Assembly (NCBI RefSeq): GCF_000025545.1
Contig: NC_013889.1
Location: 1,853,501 to 1,917,500 of the forward strand
DNA from: Thioalkalivibrio sp. K90mix
GTDB lineage: Bacteria > Pseudomonadota > Gammaproteobacteria > Ectothiorhodospirales > Ectothiorhodospiraceae
DNA: 64,000 bases
Direction of reading: 5' to 3'
A program made the translations under genes and the position numbers. Below the pieces are notes generated by a model. It did not search any database and was not told the DNA's origin. It was given only the letters and a program-made list of their open reading frames with translations. Positions 24,434-33,167 of the stretch are shown here, one piece after another. Numbering within the stretch: the stretch's first letter is position 1; each line of letters opens with the position of its first letter.

Positions 24434-24823
24434 CTAGTGTTCCTCCGGGCACCCGCAACCGGTCTTGTGCATGCGCCGATGCCACTCTTCGCGCATCCGC
24501 GCGTACGCGGTCGTGGTCATCAGCAGCACATGAACCGTGGAGGGGTAGATCCGGCCGTCCATGCGCAGGGTCTCGGTCAGCTCCGGGTCCTTGCCCTCGG
24601 GAATGTAGAAAAAGTCCTGCCCTTCGCGCAGCTGGTCTTTTTGCGCCTTGAACAGGCGAAAGGCCGTGCCCTTGGGCACACCGTTCCATTCGTCAATCTG
24701 ACGCAGGCTCAAGGTGGCATACCCCGCGTGGATGATCGGGTCCGGCGGGGTGGCGCTGGCGGAACCCTCGCGCCCCGGAAACAGTCCTGCACTACGGGGG
24801 TCTTCGTCGCTTTCGATCCTCAT
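24434..24823 (-). CDS. small protein with an ORF6N-like domain
   Basis: A 129-residue protein. The central part (ATLSLRQIDEWNGVPKGTAFRLFKAQKDQL then REGQDFFYI) resembles the ORF6N DNA-binding domain found in phage and some chromosomal regulators, followed by YPSTVHVLLMTTTAYARM. The C-terminus HKTGCGCPEEH has a C-x-C pair that may bind metal. The ATG at 24823 is chosen; an upstream extension overlaps the divergent sohB promoter. There are no phage genes around it, so it is probably a domesticated regulator. Assignment moderate. Confidence 0.65.
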   Translation of the reverse strand: MRIESDEDPRSAGLFPGREGSASATPPDPIIHAGYATLSLRQIDEWNGVPKGTAFRLFKAQKDQLREGQDFFYIPEGKDPELTETLRMDGRIYPSTVHVLLMTTTAYARMREEWHRRMHKTGCGCPEEH

Positions 24824-24873
24824 GCTGGCATTATGGCATGCCGACAGCCGGCCGACGGAACAGGACGACACGG

Positions 24874-25944
24874 ATGGAATTGCTACAGGAATACGGGCTG
24901 TTCTTCGCCAAACTCGTAACCGCCCTCGTGGTGGTGCTGATCTTCGTGAGTGCCGTGGCGGGGGTGGTCGCCAAGAGCCGCGAGAGGCGGCCGGACCGCC
25001 TGACGGTACGCAAGCTGAACGATCGCTATCGCCGCATGGAGAAGACCATTCGCCACGCGGTGGAGGGCAGCGCGAACTGGCGGGCGCGGTTGCGCAAAAA
25101 GCTGGGCTGGCAACGCGGCGATTCGTCGTCAGGCGAACGCGATGCAGGCGAAGCGTCCGGGTCGGATGCCCCGGCCGATGAATCCGTCGACAAGGAGCGC
25201 CCCCGGGTCTATGTGTTGCGCTTCACGGGCGACATCCGCGCCTCCAGCGTCGACAGCCTGCGCGAGGAAATCACCGCGATCCTGACCCTCGCTCGCCCCG
25301 AACAGGACCGCGTCATCGTATGCCTGGAGAGCCCGGGCGGGCTCGTCCCGTCCTACGGCCTGGCCGCCTCGCAACTGGCCCGCCTGCGTGAAAAGGGGCT
25401 GGACCTGACCGTCGCGGTGGACCGGGTCGCCGCGAGCGGCGGGTACATGATGGCCGCGGTGGCAGACCGGATCGTGGCCGCGCCCTTCGCAGTGCTGGGG
25501 TCGATCGGGGTCGTGGCCCAGATCCCGAACCTGCACCGCTGGCTGGAGCGCCATGACATCGATGTCGAACTGCTGACCGCCGGCGAATACAAGCGCACCC
25601 TGACCGTACTCGGGGAGAACACCGACGAGGGCCGGCGCAAGTTTCGCGAGCAGCTGGACGAGGCCCACGACCAGTTCAAGACGTTTCTTTCCCGCTACCG
25701 CCCATCCCTGGATCTGGAGAAAGTGGCGACCGGAGAGCACTGGTACGGAGAACAGGCACACCAGCTGGGCCTGGCCGACGAGCTGCGAACCAGCGATGAT
25801 CTGCTGCTGGAGACCAGCCGCGAGGCTGACCTGTTCGAGATCACCTATACCCGCCCGCAACGTCTGAGCCGGCGGATTACCCTGGCGATGGAGTCCATCG
25901 TCGAGCGCGTGCTGCGCAGCCAGGGACCCGAGGCGCGGCTTTGA
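24874..25944 (+). CDS. sohB: SohB-type membrane serine protease (peptidase S49)
   Basis: A 356-residue inner-membrane protease of the SohB/SppA family. One or two N-terminal TM helices (LFFAKLVTALVVVLIFVSAV) precede a charged linker with a Ser/Asp/Glu-rich insert and the S49 core. RVAASGGYMMAAVAD carries the nucleophilic Ser (near residue 188) and LTAGEYKRTLT the general-base Lys (near residue 239), an intact Ser-Lys dyad. The start MELLQEYGLFF at 24874 is the family start. It is divergent from the ORF6N-like gene with only about 50 bases between them. Confidence 0.93.
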   Translation: MELLQEYGLFFAKLVTALVVVLIFVSAVAGVVAKSRERRPDRLTVRKLNDRYRRMEKTIRHAVEGSANWRARLRKKLGWQRGDSSSGERDAGEASGSDAPADESVDKERPRVYVLRFTGDIRASSVDSLREEITAILTLARPEQDRVIVCLESPGGLVPSYGLAASQLARLREKGLDLTVAVDRVAASGGYMMAAVADRIVAAPFAVLGSIGVVAQIPNLHRWLERHDIDVELLTAGEYKRTLTVLGENTDEGRRKFREQLDEAHDQFKTFLSRYRPSLDLEKVATGEHWYGEQAHQLGLADELRTSDDLLLETSREADLFEITYTRPQRLSRRITLAMESIVERVLRSQGPEARL

Positions 25945-26021
25945 GCCATCTCGGCATAAAGGGAAGAAGAACCCGTCCCTGCCCGTCGACCATGCAAAGG
26001 ACCAATTCGGAGGATATGACC

Positions 26022-26522
26022 ATGAAAAACCGTTCCTGCACCCCCGCGTTGCTGTTGTGTCTGCTCGCCAGCCTGGCCTTGCTTGCCCTGCCGCTGAAGG
26101 CGGCCGCAGACGACCAGATGCCCTGGGGCTCGGCCGAGATGATGGACCGTGAATACGAACCACGAAAGGTGGTCTATGACGTCTATGTGGATACCGAAGA
26201 CGAGCTGAACATGGTGCTCGACCGTGTCAGCATGTTGAACAACGTCTACGAGTCCGATCCCTTCGAGGCCCATATCGTACTGGTCCTGCACGGCCGCGAG
26301 GTCCCGTTCTTCACCCGCGACCAGTTCGAGGAACGCGAGGAAACCATGCGCCGTGCCAAGTCCCTGACCGAGGGTGGCGTGGTGGAATTTCGCATGTGCG
26401 AGGCCTCCGCCCGGCTGCGCGGCATCGACCACGAAGACGTCCACGGCTTCGTGAACCTGGTGCCCATGGCTGACGCCGAGATCATCGAACTGCAGCACGA
26501 GGGCTATCTGCTGATGCAGTGA
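26022..26522 (+). CDS. exported DsrE-like protein
   Basis: A 166-residue secreted protein with a signal peptide (MKNRSCTPALLLCLLASLAL, cleavage after LKAAA). The mature part has a DsrE/DsrF-like alpha/beta pattern: KVVYDVYVDTEDELNMVLDRVSMLNNVYESDP, AHIVLVLHGREVPFFTRDQFEE and FRMCEASARLRGI with a single Cys, then FVNLVPMADAEIIELQHEGYLLMQ. Such periplasmic DsrE-like proteins are common in sulfur oxidisers, but their role is poorly known. The ATG at 26022 is chosen because GGAGGA ends seven bases upstream. A strong hairpin follows the stop. Confidence 0.82.
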   Translation: MKNRSCTPALLLCLLASLALLALPLKAAADDQMPWGSAEMMDREYEPRKVVYDVYVDTEDELNMVLDRVSMLNNVYESDPFEAHIVLVLHGREVPFFTRDQFEEREETMRRAKSLTEGGVVEFRMCEASARLRGIDHEDVHGFVNLVPMADAEIIELQHEGYLLMQ

Positions 26523-26533
26523 GGCCCCGCCTG

Positions 26534-26570
26534 CAGACAGACGCCAGAACCCTGGCGTCTGTCTGTTAAC
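26534..26570 (+). terminator. strong hairpin terminator after the DsrE-like gene
   Basis: Perfect 14-bp stem CAGACAGACGCCAG / CTGGCGTCTGTCTG with an AACC loop, then TTAAC. The U-tract is short, so it may be a Rho-independent terminator of moderate strength. Confidence 0.7.
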
Positions 26571-26639
26571 GCCCCTTCAATGGCTGCCCCGAACGAGCCT
26601 CCTACGCCCCATCGATGGCACCCCAAGGAATCCCCGCTC

Positions 26640-27971
26640 ATGAAACGACGTCTGCTTGCCCTCCTGATCGCGGCCACCGGCCCCACCCTGGTCCTGGCCG
26701 ACGAACCGCGAAAGAGCGAACCTGACCGGAATGTCTACATCCCCGGGGCCGAGGACAGCCAAGGCGTGTTGCGCGTGGCAGCGGTCTACAACGGGGACCG
26801 CATCCGGATTCACTACGAGTACGAGACCAACAATCCAAGCTGGTATCACCAGTACTGGCGCTACGAGGATGGCGAATGGGTGCGCTATGGCTCCGGCGGG
26901 CCGGAGCCGGACGAGCACGGCCTGTACGAAGACCGTATCTCGATGATGCTGGATGACGGCGCGGTCGAGGACTTCATGCGCCTCGGAGGCTGGATCACGG
27001 CGCACGAGGGCATGCGCAGCCTGAGCTCGGAGATCGATCGCGACGAGGTGCGCAACCACCCCAAGCTGGGCGAGGAGATGGGGCGCCGCGACGTGCGCAA
27101 GTACCTGCCGCAGACCCGCGAGACCGATGACCCGGAAGACGTCTCCTGGGACGCGATCCGTGACGATGACGAACTCGAGGCGATGCGCGACGACGGCGAG
27201 TTCCTCGACCTCTGGCAGTGGCGCGCCCATCGCAGCCACCCGGTTGGGTACGCGGACAACGGCTATGTGCTGCACTACCGCCTGAGCTCCGAGGGCGACG
27301 GCATGTTCACCGACAACTGGGACGACGACGCCGACCAGCCCGCGTACATGTTCGACCCCGACCAGGTGGGCGCTCCGGCCCTCGACTGGGAACGCCTGGT
27401 CGCTGGCGAATACGGCCAGAACGACCCCTACTTCCTGTCGGAAGATAACTCGGTCGCGTTTGACCCCGACTATGACTGGCAGGAGGGCGACACACTGCCC
27501 CAGCGCTTCCTGCGCGAGCCCAGTGGCAGCCGCGGCGCGATCGAGGCCTCGGGCGGCTACCAGGACGGGGCCTGGCGCATCGCATTGACCCGCTCGCTCG
27601 ACGCCCCGGACTCGCGCGACAGCAAGGCGCTTGAGCAGGGCAATACCTATAACGTCGCCTTCGCTGTGCATAACGGTAACGGGGCCCGCTGGCATCTGGT
27701 CTCGCTGCCCATGACGCTGGGCCTGGACAATGGCGAGGCCGACATCGAGGCCCAGTACGCGGATGGGCATCTGGACGACGTTGATCTGGAATGGACCGAA
27801 ATCCCGGTGTTCTACCCTGGGCAGATGACCTACCAGGACCTGCACGGCGACACGCACGGGGCCGGCGGCCCGCTCGTGCGCGACGGCGACCTGGGCGTGC
27901 TTGACGCCCATGATCCGGAGGGGCTGGCGGACCTGATCATCGAGCACGAACTGCGTCAGCTCGAGCACTAG
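26640..27971 (+). CDS. exported ethylbenzene-dehydrogenase-related haem-binding domain protein
   Basis: A 443-residue periplasmic protein with a signal peptide (MKRRLLALLIAATGPTLVLA). The body resembles the EB_dh/cytochrome c-552-like fold, the haem b-binding gamma-subunit type of DMSO-reductase family enzymes: RVAAVYNGDRIRIHYEYE, the conserved GDTLPQRFLREPSGSRGAIEA, and GAWRIALTRSLDAPDSRD followed by YNVAFAVHNGNGARWHLVSLPMTL near the end. No c-type CxxCH is present and no molybdenum oxidoreductase is encoded nearby, so it is either free-standing or works with a distant partner. The protein is strongly acidic. The TAG stop runs into a GGGAGA...TCTCCC palindrome. Confidence 0.82.
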   Translation: MKRRLLALLIAATGPTLVLADEPRKSEPDRNVYIPGAEDSQGVLRVAAVYNGDRIRIHYEYETNNPSWYHQYWRYEDGEWVRYGSGGPEPDEHGLYEDRISMMLDDGAVEDFMRLGGWITAHEGMRSLSSEIDRDEVRNHPKLGEEMGRRDVRKYLPQTRETDDPEDVSWDAIRDDDELEAMRDDGEFLDLWQWRAHRSHPVGYADNGYVLHYRLSSEGDGMFTDNWDDDADQPAYMFDPDQVGAPALDWERLVAGEYGQNDPYFLSEDNSVAFDPDYDWQEGDTLPQRFLREPSGSRGAIEASGGYQDGAWRIALTRSLDAPDSRDSKALEQGNTYNVAFAVHNGNGARWHLVSLPMTLGLDNGEADIEAQYADGHLDDVDLEWTEIPVFYPGQMTYQDLHGDTHGAGGPLVRDGDLGVLDAHDPEGLADLIIEHELRQLEH

Positions 27972-27988
27972 GGAGACCAATATCTCCC
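27969..27988. repeat. short GGGAGA/TCTCCC palindrome at a stop codon
   Basis: TAGGGAGACCAATATCTCCC: the TAG is the stop of the gene at 26640 and the 6-bp arms flank a 6-base loop. The left half matches the start of the dispersed TAGGGAGAC repeat. It lies between two convergent genes and could act as a weak terminator. Confidence 0.45.
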
Positions 27989-28000
27989 CAGGACTGATCG

Positions 28001-28975
28001 TCAGGTCGACCCGGATCGATCCAAGGATGCCTGCGAGGCAGGGAACAGGCGCGGCATCCAGCGCAGGTAGCCGAGCATCCCGAACAGCTCGACCAGCGAC
28101 TGCAGTACGATGACCATGACGGCCGCGTGCAGGGCCTCCGGCAGCGCAAGGGCCACCGGCAGCACGACAAACGAGTTGCGCGTGCCCAGGCTGAACGCCA
28201 GCGTGCGCCCCTGCTCGCCGGGCAGGGCGAAGGCCCGTGCGAGACCCCATGCCAGCGCGGCCGCCCCGAACAGGAACAGCAGGTACACCGGGATCACCCC
28301 CAGGAGCTCCCGTCCGCCCTGGAACACCGCCGGGGCCTCCACCAGCGCGATCATTCCCACCACGAGGGCCAGCAGCGGAACGGTAGCGCCCGCGAAGCGG
28401 TTCTGCCAGACCTCTACACGCCCCCGCAGCCTGAGCGCCTGTTCCAGCAGGATGGCCGCCAGTAGCGGCAGGCCGATCAGCAGCGCCGCCGCGGCGAACA
28501 CAGCCGGCGACATCAGGCCCATGGCCTCCCCCGGCCCCAGGATGATGGCCAGATAAGCGGGCAGCATCAGAAACTGGGCCGCCAGGCTCACCGGTGTAAA
28601 AGCCGCGGCACGCGCACCATCGCCCCCGCCCTGGCGGGCAAAGGTAATGAACCAGTCGGTGCAGGGCATCAGCAGCACGAGCAGGATGCCCAGCCGTATC
28701 GCCGGGTCGGCGGGGGCCAGCGGCAGCAGGGCGACCAGCAACAGGGGTACCAGCACGAAGTTCCCCACGAGCGCGGCGATCAGGAAGCGTCGGTCGTTAA
28801 ACGCGAGCCGGATCGCCTCCCAGGGGATCTGTGCAAAGGTGGCAAACAACAACAGTCCGAGCGCGATCCATACCCAGGCGATCAGACCCTCGCCAAGCCC
28901 CGGCCAGAGGCCAGCCAGCACCAGACCCATCACAATGGCGGCAAGATAGATCCAGACCTGAAGGCGTTCCAGCAT
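28001..28975 (-). CDS. bile acid:sodium symporter / ACR3-like carrier, possibly arsenic-related
   Basis: A 324-residue inner-membrane carrier with about 10 helices of the BASS/ACR3 superfamily. The region LLVLLMPCTDWFITFARQG has the Cys-containing helix seen in arsenite carriers of the ACR3 type, and ALALPEALHAAVMVIVLQSLVELFGM is the conserved C-terminal half. The divergent neighbour is arsS, which supports an arsenic link, but arsR, arsC and arsM are not in the window. The ATG at 28975 (MLERLQVWIYLA) gives a proper first helix; upstream codons encode a basic non-conserved stretch. Confidence 0.78.
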   Translation of the reverse strand: MLERLQVWIYLAAIVMGLVLAGLWPGLGEGLIAWVWIALGLLLFATFAQIPWEAIRLAFNDRRFLIAALVGNFVLVPLLLVALLPLAPADPAIRLGILLVLLMPCTDWFITFARQGGGDGARAAAFTPVSLAAQFLMLPAYLAIILGPGEAMGLMSPAVFAAAALLIGLPLLAAILLEQALRLRGRVEVWQNRFAGATVPLLALVVGMIALVEAPAVFQGGRELLGVIPVYLLFLFGAAALAWGLARAFALPGEQGRTLAFSLGTRNSFVVLPVALALPEALHAAVMVIVLQSLVELFGMLGYLRWMPRLFPASQASLDRSGST

Positions 28976-29085
28976 CAAGACACGGTACCAGAACCCCACC
29001 CTGCCTCCGGGCTTCGTTGCCCTCGACACTGGGACCGTTCAGGCTTGGAAATACTTGATGTATCGATTAGCCGGCAGCCGATGTC

Positions 29086-30045
29086 ATGTCTCAGCAAGAG
29101 CCTCTGATTGCCTACCACGATTTCCCTCCCGTCACGCGTGACCGGCTGGAGACCCTGCAGGCGAATCTTGGCTATGTCTGCAACCAGACCTGCTTTCACT
29201 GCCACGTGAACGCCGGCCCCAACCGGCGCGAGGTCATGCCGCCGGAGGTCATCGACGAACTGCTCGCCTGCTGCGACCGCTGCGATATCCGCACCCTCGA
29301 CCTGACCGGGGGCGCTCCGGAACTGAACCCCGGTTTCCGCGCTCTGGTCCGCGCCGCCCGCCAGCGCGGCATACACGTGATCGATCGCTGCAACCTGACC
29401 ATCCTCGGTGAACCCGGGCAGGAAGACCTGGCCGCGTTCCTGGCCGAACAGGGCGTCGAGGTCGTGGCCTCGCTGCCCTGTTATCTGGAAGAGAACGTCG
29501 ATGCCCAGCGCGGCGACGGCGTGTTCGAGCGAAGCATTGCCGGTCTGAAGCAGCTCAATGCCCTGGGCTACGGACAGCCCGGCAGAGGATTGGCCCTCAA
29601 CCTGGTATACAACCCGCAAGGGCCCAGCCTGCCGCCCCCGCAGGCCGAGCTGGAGGCCGCCTACCACGAGCACCTCGAGCGCAAATACGGCATCCGCTTC
29701 AACGCGCTGTTCACGATCACCAATATGCCCATCCACCGCTTCGCCAAGACGCTCGCGCGTGAAGGCCGTTACAACACGTACATGCAGACACTGCGAAACG
29801 CCCATCAGTCGTCTAATCTCGCAGGCGTCATGTGTCGGACACTCGTCTCGGTCGACTGGCAGGGGTACGTGCACGACTGTGATTTCAACCAGATGCTGGA
29901 GTTGCCCCTCGGGGCCGGTCGGGGCGGTCGCGTGCACATCGCCGAGCTCACGCCCGAGTACCTGGCGCAGGCACCGATCGCGGTGGCCGACCACTGCTAC
30001 GGCTGCACGGCCGGCCAGGGTTCCAGCTGCGGCGGGGCGCTTTGA
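29086..30045 (+). CDS. arsS: arsenosugar biosynthesis radical SAM protein ArsS
   Basis: A 319-residue radical SAM enzyme of the ArsS family. The [4Fe-4S] motif is CNQTCFHC in NLGYVCNQTCFHCHVNAGP; LDLTGGAPELNP is the SAM-binding GGE-like motif. The C-terminal DUF3641 part has YVHDCDFNQML and ends in CYGCTAGQGSSCGGAL, extra cysteines conserved in the family. Family members are thought to add the SAM-derived ribosyl group to methylated arsenicals. No arsM gene is visible here. It is divergent from the ACR3-like carrier and 49 bases upstream of a DUF302 gene. Confidence 0.9.
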   Translation: MSQQEPLIAYHDFPPVTRDRLETLQANLGYVCNQTCFHCHVNAGPNRREVMPPEVIDELLACCDRCDIRTLDLTGGAPELNPGFRALVRAARQRGIHVIDRCNLTILGEPGQEDLAAFLAEQGVEVVASLPCYLEENVDAQRGDGVFERSIAGLKQLNALGYGQPGRGLALNLVYNPQGPSLPPPQAELEAAYHEHLERKYGIRFNALFTITNMPIHRFAKTLAREGRYNTYMQTLRNAHQSSNLAGVMCRTLVSVDWQGYVHDCDFNQMLELPLGAGRGGRVHIAELTPEYLAQAPIAVADHCYGCTAGQGSSCGGAL

Positions 30046-30094
30046 TTCCCCCGCCACCATTCAAATCCTCAACCACGATGAAAAGGAGTTCGTC

Positions 30095-30559
30095 ATGAAA
30101 AAGACTCTTCTGGCCACTACCCTGTCACTGGCCCTCGCCGCCACGTCCGCGCAGGCGTTCGATGTGGACGGCATGATCACCAAGGCCAGCCCGCACTCGG
30201 CCGCGGAAACGCTGGATCGCCTTGAGTCCACCCTGGAGGCGAACGATGTCAACGTCGCCCTGCGCTGGGACCACGCCGAAAAGGCGGCCGGCGAGGGCAT
30301 TGATCTGGGTCCGACCGAGCTGCTGCTGTTCGGCAATCCGGCCCTGGGCAGCCACATGTTCACCAGCCGCCAGCACGCGGGCATCGACCTGCCGATGAAG
30401 GCACTGGCCTGGACCGATGCGGACGGGCAGACCTGGCTGGCCTATAACGACCCCGTATGGCTGGCCGAGCGCCACGGGATCGACGATCGCGAGGAGGTCG
30501 TCGAGCAGATGAGCAACGCGCTCGACAACCTATCCGACGCGGCGATCGCCGACGACTGA
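30095..30559 (+). CDS. periplasmic DUF302 domain protein
   Basis: A 154-residue exported protein with a signal peptide ([21 protein letters not shown]). The mature DUF302 domain begins [30 protein letters not shown], continues [45 protein letters not shown] and ends with an acidic helix. The family fold is known but its function is not; it often occurs beside cytochromes and sulfur-metabolism genes. AAAGGAG precedes the ATG. It may share the arsS transcript or be separate. Confidence 0.88.
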   Translation: MKKTLLATTLSLALAATSAQAFDVDGMITKASPHSAAETLDRLESTLEANDVNVALRWDHAEKAAGEGIDLGPTELLLFGNPALGSHMFTSRQHAGIDLPMKALAWTDADGQTWLAYNDPVWLAERHGIDDREEVVEQMSNALDNLSDAAIADD

Positions 30560-30621
30560 GCACCAGCACCCGGCGGGCGATTCGTTATAGTGGGGGCCGG
30601 ACCCAATTCACCGAGGGACTC

Positions 30622-31119
30622 ATGAATCGCCCGCCTCATTTCAAGCCCTCGGCGCATGCCGAAGATGTGCTCGGCTGGCGCGAGTGGGTCGGCCTGCCGG
30701 ATCTCGGTCTCGGGGCCATCAAGTGCAAGGTGGATACCGGTGCGCGCAGTTCCGCGCTGCATGCCTTCTATATCGAGAGTTTTACCCGCGACGGGCGTGA
30801 ATGGGTGCGTTTTGGCATCCATCCCTATCAGCAGGATGACCAGACCGAGGCCTGGTGCGAGGCCCCGGTACTGGATGTTCGCAACGTCACCGACTCCGGC
30901 GGTCATACCAGCGAGCGCTACTTCATCGCGACCCGCGCAAAAATCGGTGATCGAGTGGTTCCTCTGGAACTCTCCCTGACCAGCCGCGATACCATGCGCT
31001 TTCGTATGCTGCTCGGACGCGAGGCCATGCGGGGACGCTTTCTGGTGGATCCCCGTGCTTCCTTCCTGCTCGGGCGCCCCACTCCACATCTCGCAACACC
31101 GGAACCCACGCCCGAATGA
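30622..31119 (+). CDS. rimB: RimK-associated retropepsin-like protease
   Basis: A 165-residue member of the ATP-dependent zinc protease/RimB family with the aspartic-protease-like motif [16 protein letters not shown] and the later [21 protein letters not shown]. In Pseudomonas RimB acts with RimK in removing or trimming poly-glutamate tails on ribosomal protein S6. Its stop overlaps the rimK start by ATGA, so the pair is coupled. The ATG at 30622 is the natural start; the frame is open much further upstream over the DUF302 gene. Confidence 0.88.
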   Translation: MNRPPHFKPSAHAEDVLGWREWVGLPDLGLGAIKCKVDTGARSSALHAFYIESFTRDGREWVRFGIHPYQQDDQTEAWCEAPVLDVRNVTDSGGHTSERYFIATRAKIGDRVVPLELSLTSRDTMRFRMLLGREAMRGRFLVDPRASFLLGRPTPHLATPEPTPE

Positions 31120-32021
31120 AGCTCGGAATCCTCTCGCGCAACAGCAAGCTCTACTCCACCCGGCGCCTGGTCGAGGCCGCCCAGGAACGCGGCCACGAGA
31201 TCCGCGTGGTGGACCCGCTGCGCTGCTACATGAACATCACCGCACACAAGCCCCAGATTCACTACAAGGGTGATGTGCTCGACCAGTTCAACGCCGTCAT
31301 CCCGCGTATTGGCGCCTCCATCACCTTCTACGGTACCGCCGTGCTGCGCCAGTTCGAGATGATGAGCGTCTATCCCCTGAACGAGTCGGTGGCCATCTCG
31401 CGCTCGCGCGACAAGCTGCGCAGCCTGCAGCTGCTTTCGCGCCGCGGCATCGGCCTTCCGGTGACCGGGTTTGCCCACTCCCCCGATGACATCGACGACC
31501 TGCTGGCCACCGTCGGCGGCGCACCTGCCGTGATCAAGCTGCTGGAGGGCACCCAGGGGCTGGGGGTCGTGCTGGCCGAGACCAAGCAGGCCGCCGAGAG
31601 CGTGATTCAGGCCTTCATGGGGCTGAAGCAGCACATCCTGGTACAGGAGTACATCAAGGAGGCCAAGGGCTCGGATATCCGCTGCTTTGTGATTGGCGAA
31701 AAGGTTGTCGCCTCGATGAAACGCCAGGCGAAAGACGGCGAGTTTCGTTCCAATCTGCACCGCGGCGGCACCGCGACGCTGTGCCGCATCACCCCCGAGG
31801 AACGGGCTACGGCGGTGCGCGCGGCCAAGGTGATGGGGCTGAACGTCTGCGGTGTCGACCTGCTGCGTTCCAACCACGGCGCGGTGGTGATGGAGGTCAA
31901 CTCTTCGCCGGGCCTGGAGGGGATCGAAAACGCCTCCGGAAAGGACGTGGCCGGCATGATCATCGACTTCATCGAGAAGAACGCCAAGCCGAACCGCACC
32001 AAGACCAAGGGCCGCGGCTGA
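31116..32021 (+). CDS. rimK: RimK ATP-grasp ligase (ribosomal protein S6 glutamate ligase family)
   Basis: A 301-residue ATP-grasp enzyme. The N-terminus [18 protein letters not shown] and [16 protein letters not shown] are close to E. coli RimK; the ATP-grasp core has [45 protein letters not shown] and the metal-binding [15 protein letters not shown]. The E. coli enzyme adds glutamates to the C-terminus of S6. It overlaps rimB by four bases at the front, and its stop overlaps the next start as TGATG, so the three genes are tightly coupled. Confidence 0.95.
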   Translation: MKLGILSRNSKLYSTRRLVEAAQERGHEIRVVDPLRCYMNITAHKPQIHYKGDVLDQFNAVIPRIGASITFYGTAVLRQFEMMSVYPLNESVAISRSRDKLRSLQLLSRRGIGLPVTGFAHSPDDIDDLLATVGGAPAVIKLLEGTQGLGVVLAETKQAAESVIQAFMGLKQHILVQEYIKEAKGSDIRCFVIGEKVVASMKRQAKDGEFRSNLHRGGTATLCRITPEERATAVRAAKVMGLNVCGVDLLRSNHGAVVMEVNSSPGLEGIENASGKDVAGMIIDFIEKNAKPNRTKTKGRG

Positions 32022-33091
32022 TGGGCACGCCCCGGGCCGACCGGAACGACCCGATCACCATCGGCGGGACGACCGTCCGCCCCGGTGAACGACGCACGGT
32101 GGAACTGCAGCTCGGCGCCCTGTACACCCACACCCCGACCAACATGCCCGTGCAGGTCCTGTGTGGTCGGCGCAAGGGGCCGGTCCTGTTCGTCAGCGCC
32201 GCCATCCATGGCGACGAGATCAACGGCGTGGAGATCATCCGCCGCCTGCTGAAGATCCCGGCGCTGCGGCGCATGCGGGGCACGCTGCTGGCGATCCCCG
32301 TGGTCAACATGCACGGCTTCATCAACCAGAGCCGCTACCTGCCGGACCGCCGCGACCTGAATCGCTGTTTCCCCGGCTCGCCCAAGGGCTCGCTGGGGGC
32401 CCGGGTCGCGCGGCTGTTCATGCGCGAGATCGTCCACCGCAGCACCCATGGGATCGACCTGCATACCGGGGCGATCCATCGCTCCAACCTGCCGCAGATC
32501 CGTGCCAACCTCGACCACGCGGAGACGCAGGCCCTGGCACGCGCGTTCGGCGCGCCGGTAATCCTGAATTCCGCGCTCCGTGACGGGTCCCTGCGCGAGG
32601 CCGCAGCGGAGCGGGATACCCCGATCCTGCTGTACGAAGCCGGCGAGGCGCTGCGCTTCGACGAGCTGTCCATCCGCGGCGGCGTGCACGGGATCATCGA
32701 GGTGATGCGGCATCTCGGCATGCTGCCGGCGAGCCGACGCCGCTCCCCGCGCGAGCCGATCATGGCCCGCACCAGTGGCTGGGTGCGCGCCCCGCAAAGC
32801 GGCATCCTGCGCAGCTTTGTCCGTCAGGGCGACCGTGTGGTCCGCGACCAGACGCGCCTGGCGATCGTCTCCGACCCCTTCGGCGAGACCGAGACCGAGG
32901 TCCTCGCCCCGGCCTCGGGGATCATCATTGGCCAGCTCAACCTGCCCCTGATCAACGAGGGCGACGCCCTGTTCCATATCGCGCAGTTCAACCGGACCGA
33001 TCTGGCGGTGGAGCGCCTGGAGACCTTCCAGGAAAACCTCGAGGCCAGCGACTACCCCTACGCCGACGCCCAGCGCCCGGAAACGCCCTGA
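32021..33091 (+). CDS. succinylglutamate desuccinylase/aspartoacylase family zinc hydrolase
   Basis: A 356-residue M14-like hydrolase of the AstE/AspA family. The zinc ligands lie in AAIHGDEINGVEI and HGIDLHTG; RYLPDRRDLNRCFPG is the usual substrate-side motif. The C-terminal third is a barrel-like domain (APQSGILRSFVRQGDRV, LAPASGIIIGQLNLPLINEGDAL) found in the subgroup that sits next to rimK. Coupling to rimB and rimK suggests it acts on an N-acyl- or glutamyl-modified product of that system rather than on succinylglutamate. This is inference from the operon. Confidence 0.88.
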   Translation: MGTPRADRNDPITIGGTTVRPGERRTVELQLGALYTHTPTNMPVQVLCGRRKGPVLFVSAAIHGDEINGVEIIRRLLKIPALRRMRGTLLAIPVVNMHGFINQSRYLPDRRDLNRCFPGSPKGSLGARVARLFMREIVHRSTHGIDLHTGAIHRSNLPQIRANLDHAETQALARAFGAPVILNSALRDGSLREAAAERDTPILLYEAGEALRFDELSIRGGVHGIIEVMRHLGMLPASRRRSPREPIMARTSGWVRAPQSGILRSFVRQGDRVVRDQTRLAIVSDPFGETETEVLAPASGIIIGQLNLPLINEGDALFHIAQFNRTDLAVERLETFQENLEASDYPYADAQRPETP

Positions 33092-33167
33092 CGTTCACAC
33101 TCGCGGGGGATCAAAACCCTCCACCAGCACGTCTACGGCTTGAACTCATTCAACCAGAACCCCGTCG

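Noticed and set aside
24434-24823. Prophage remnant inferred from the ORF6N-like domain
   Set aside because: No integrase, capsid, lysis or other phage genes around; base composition like the neighbours.
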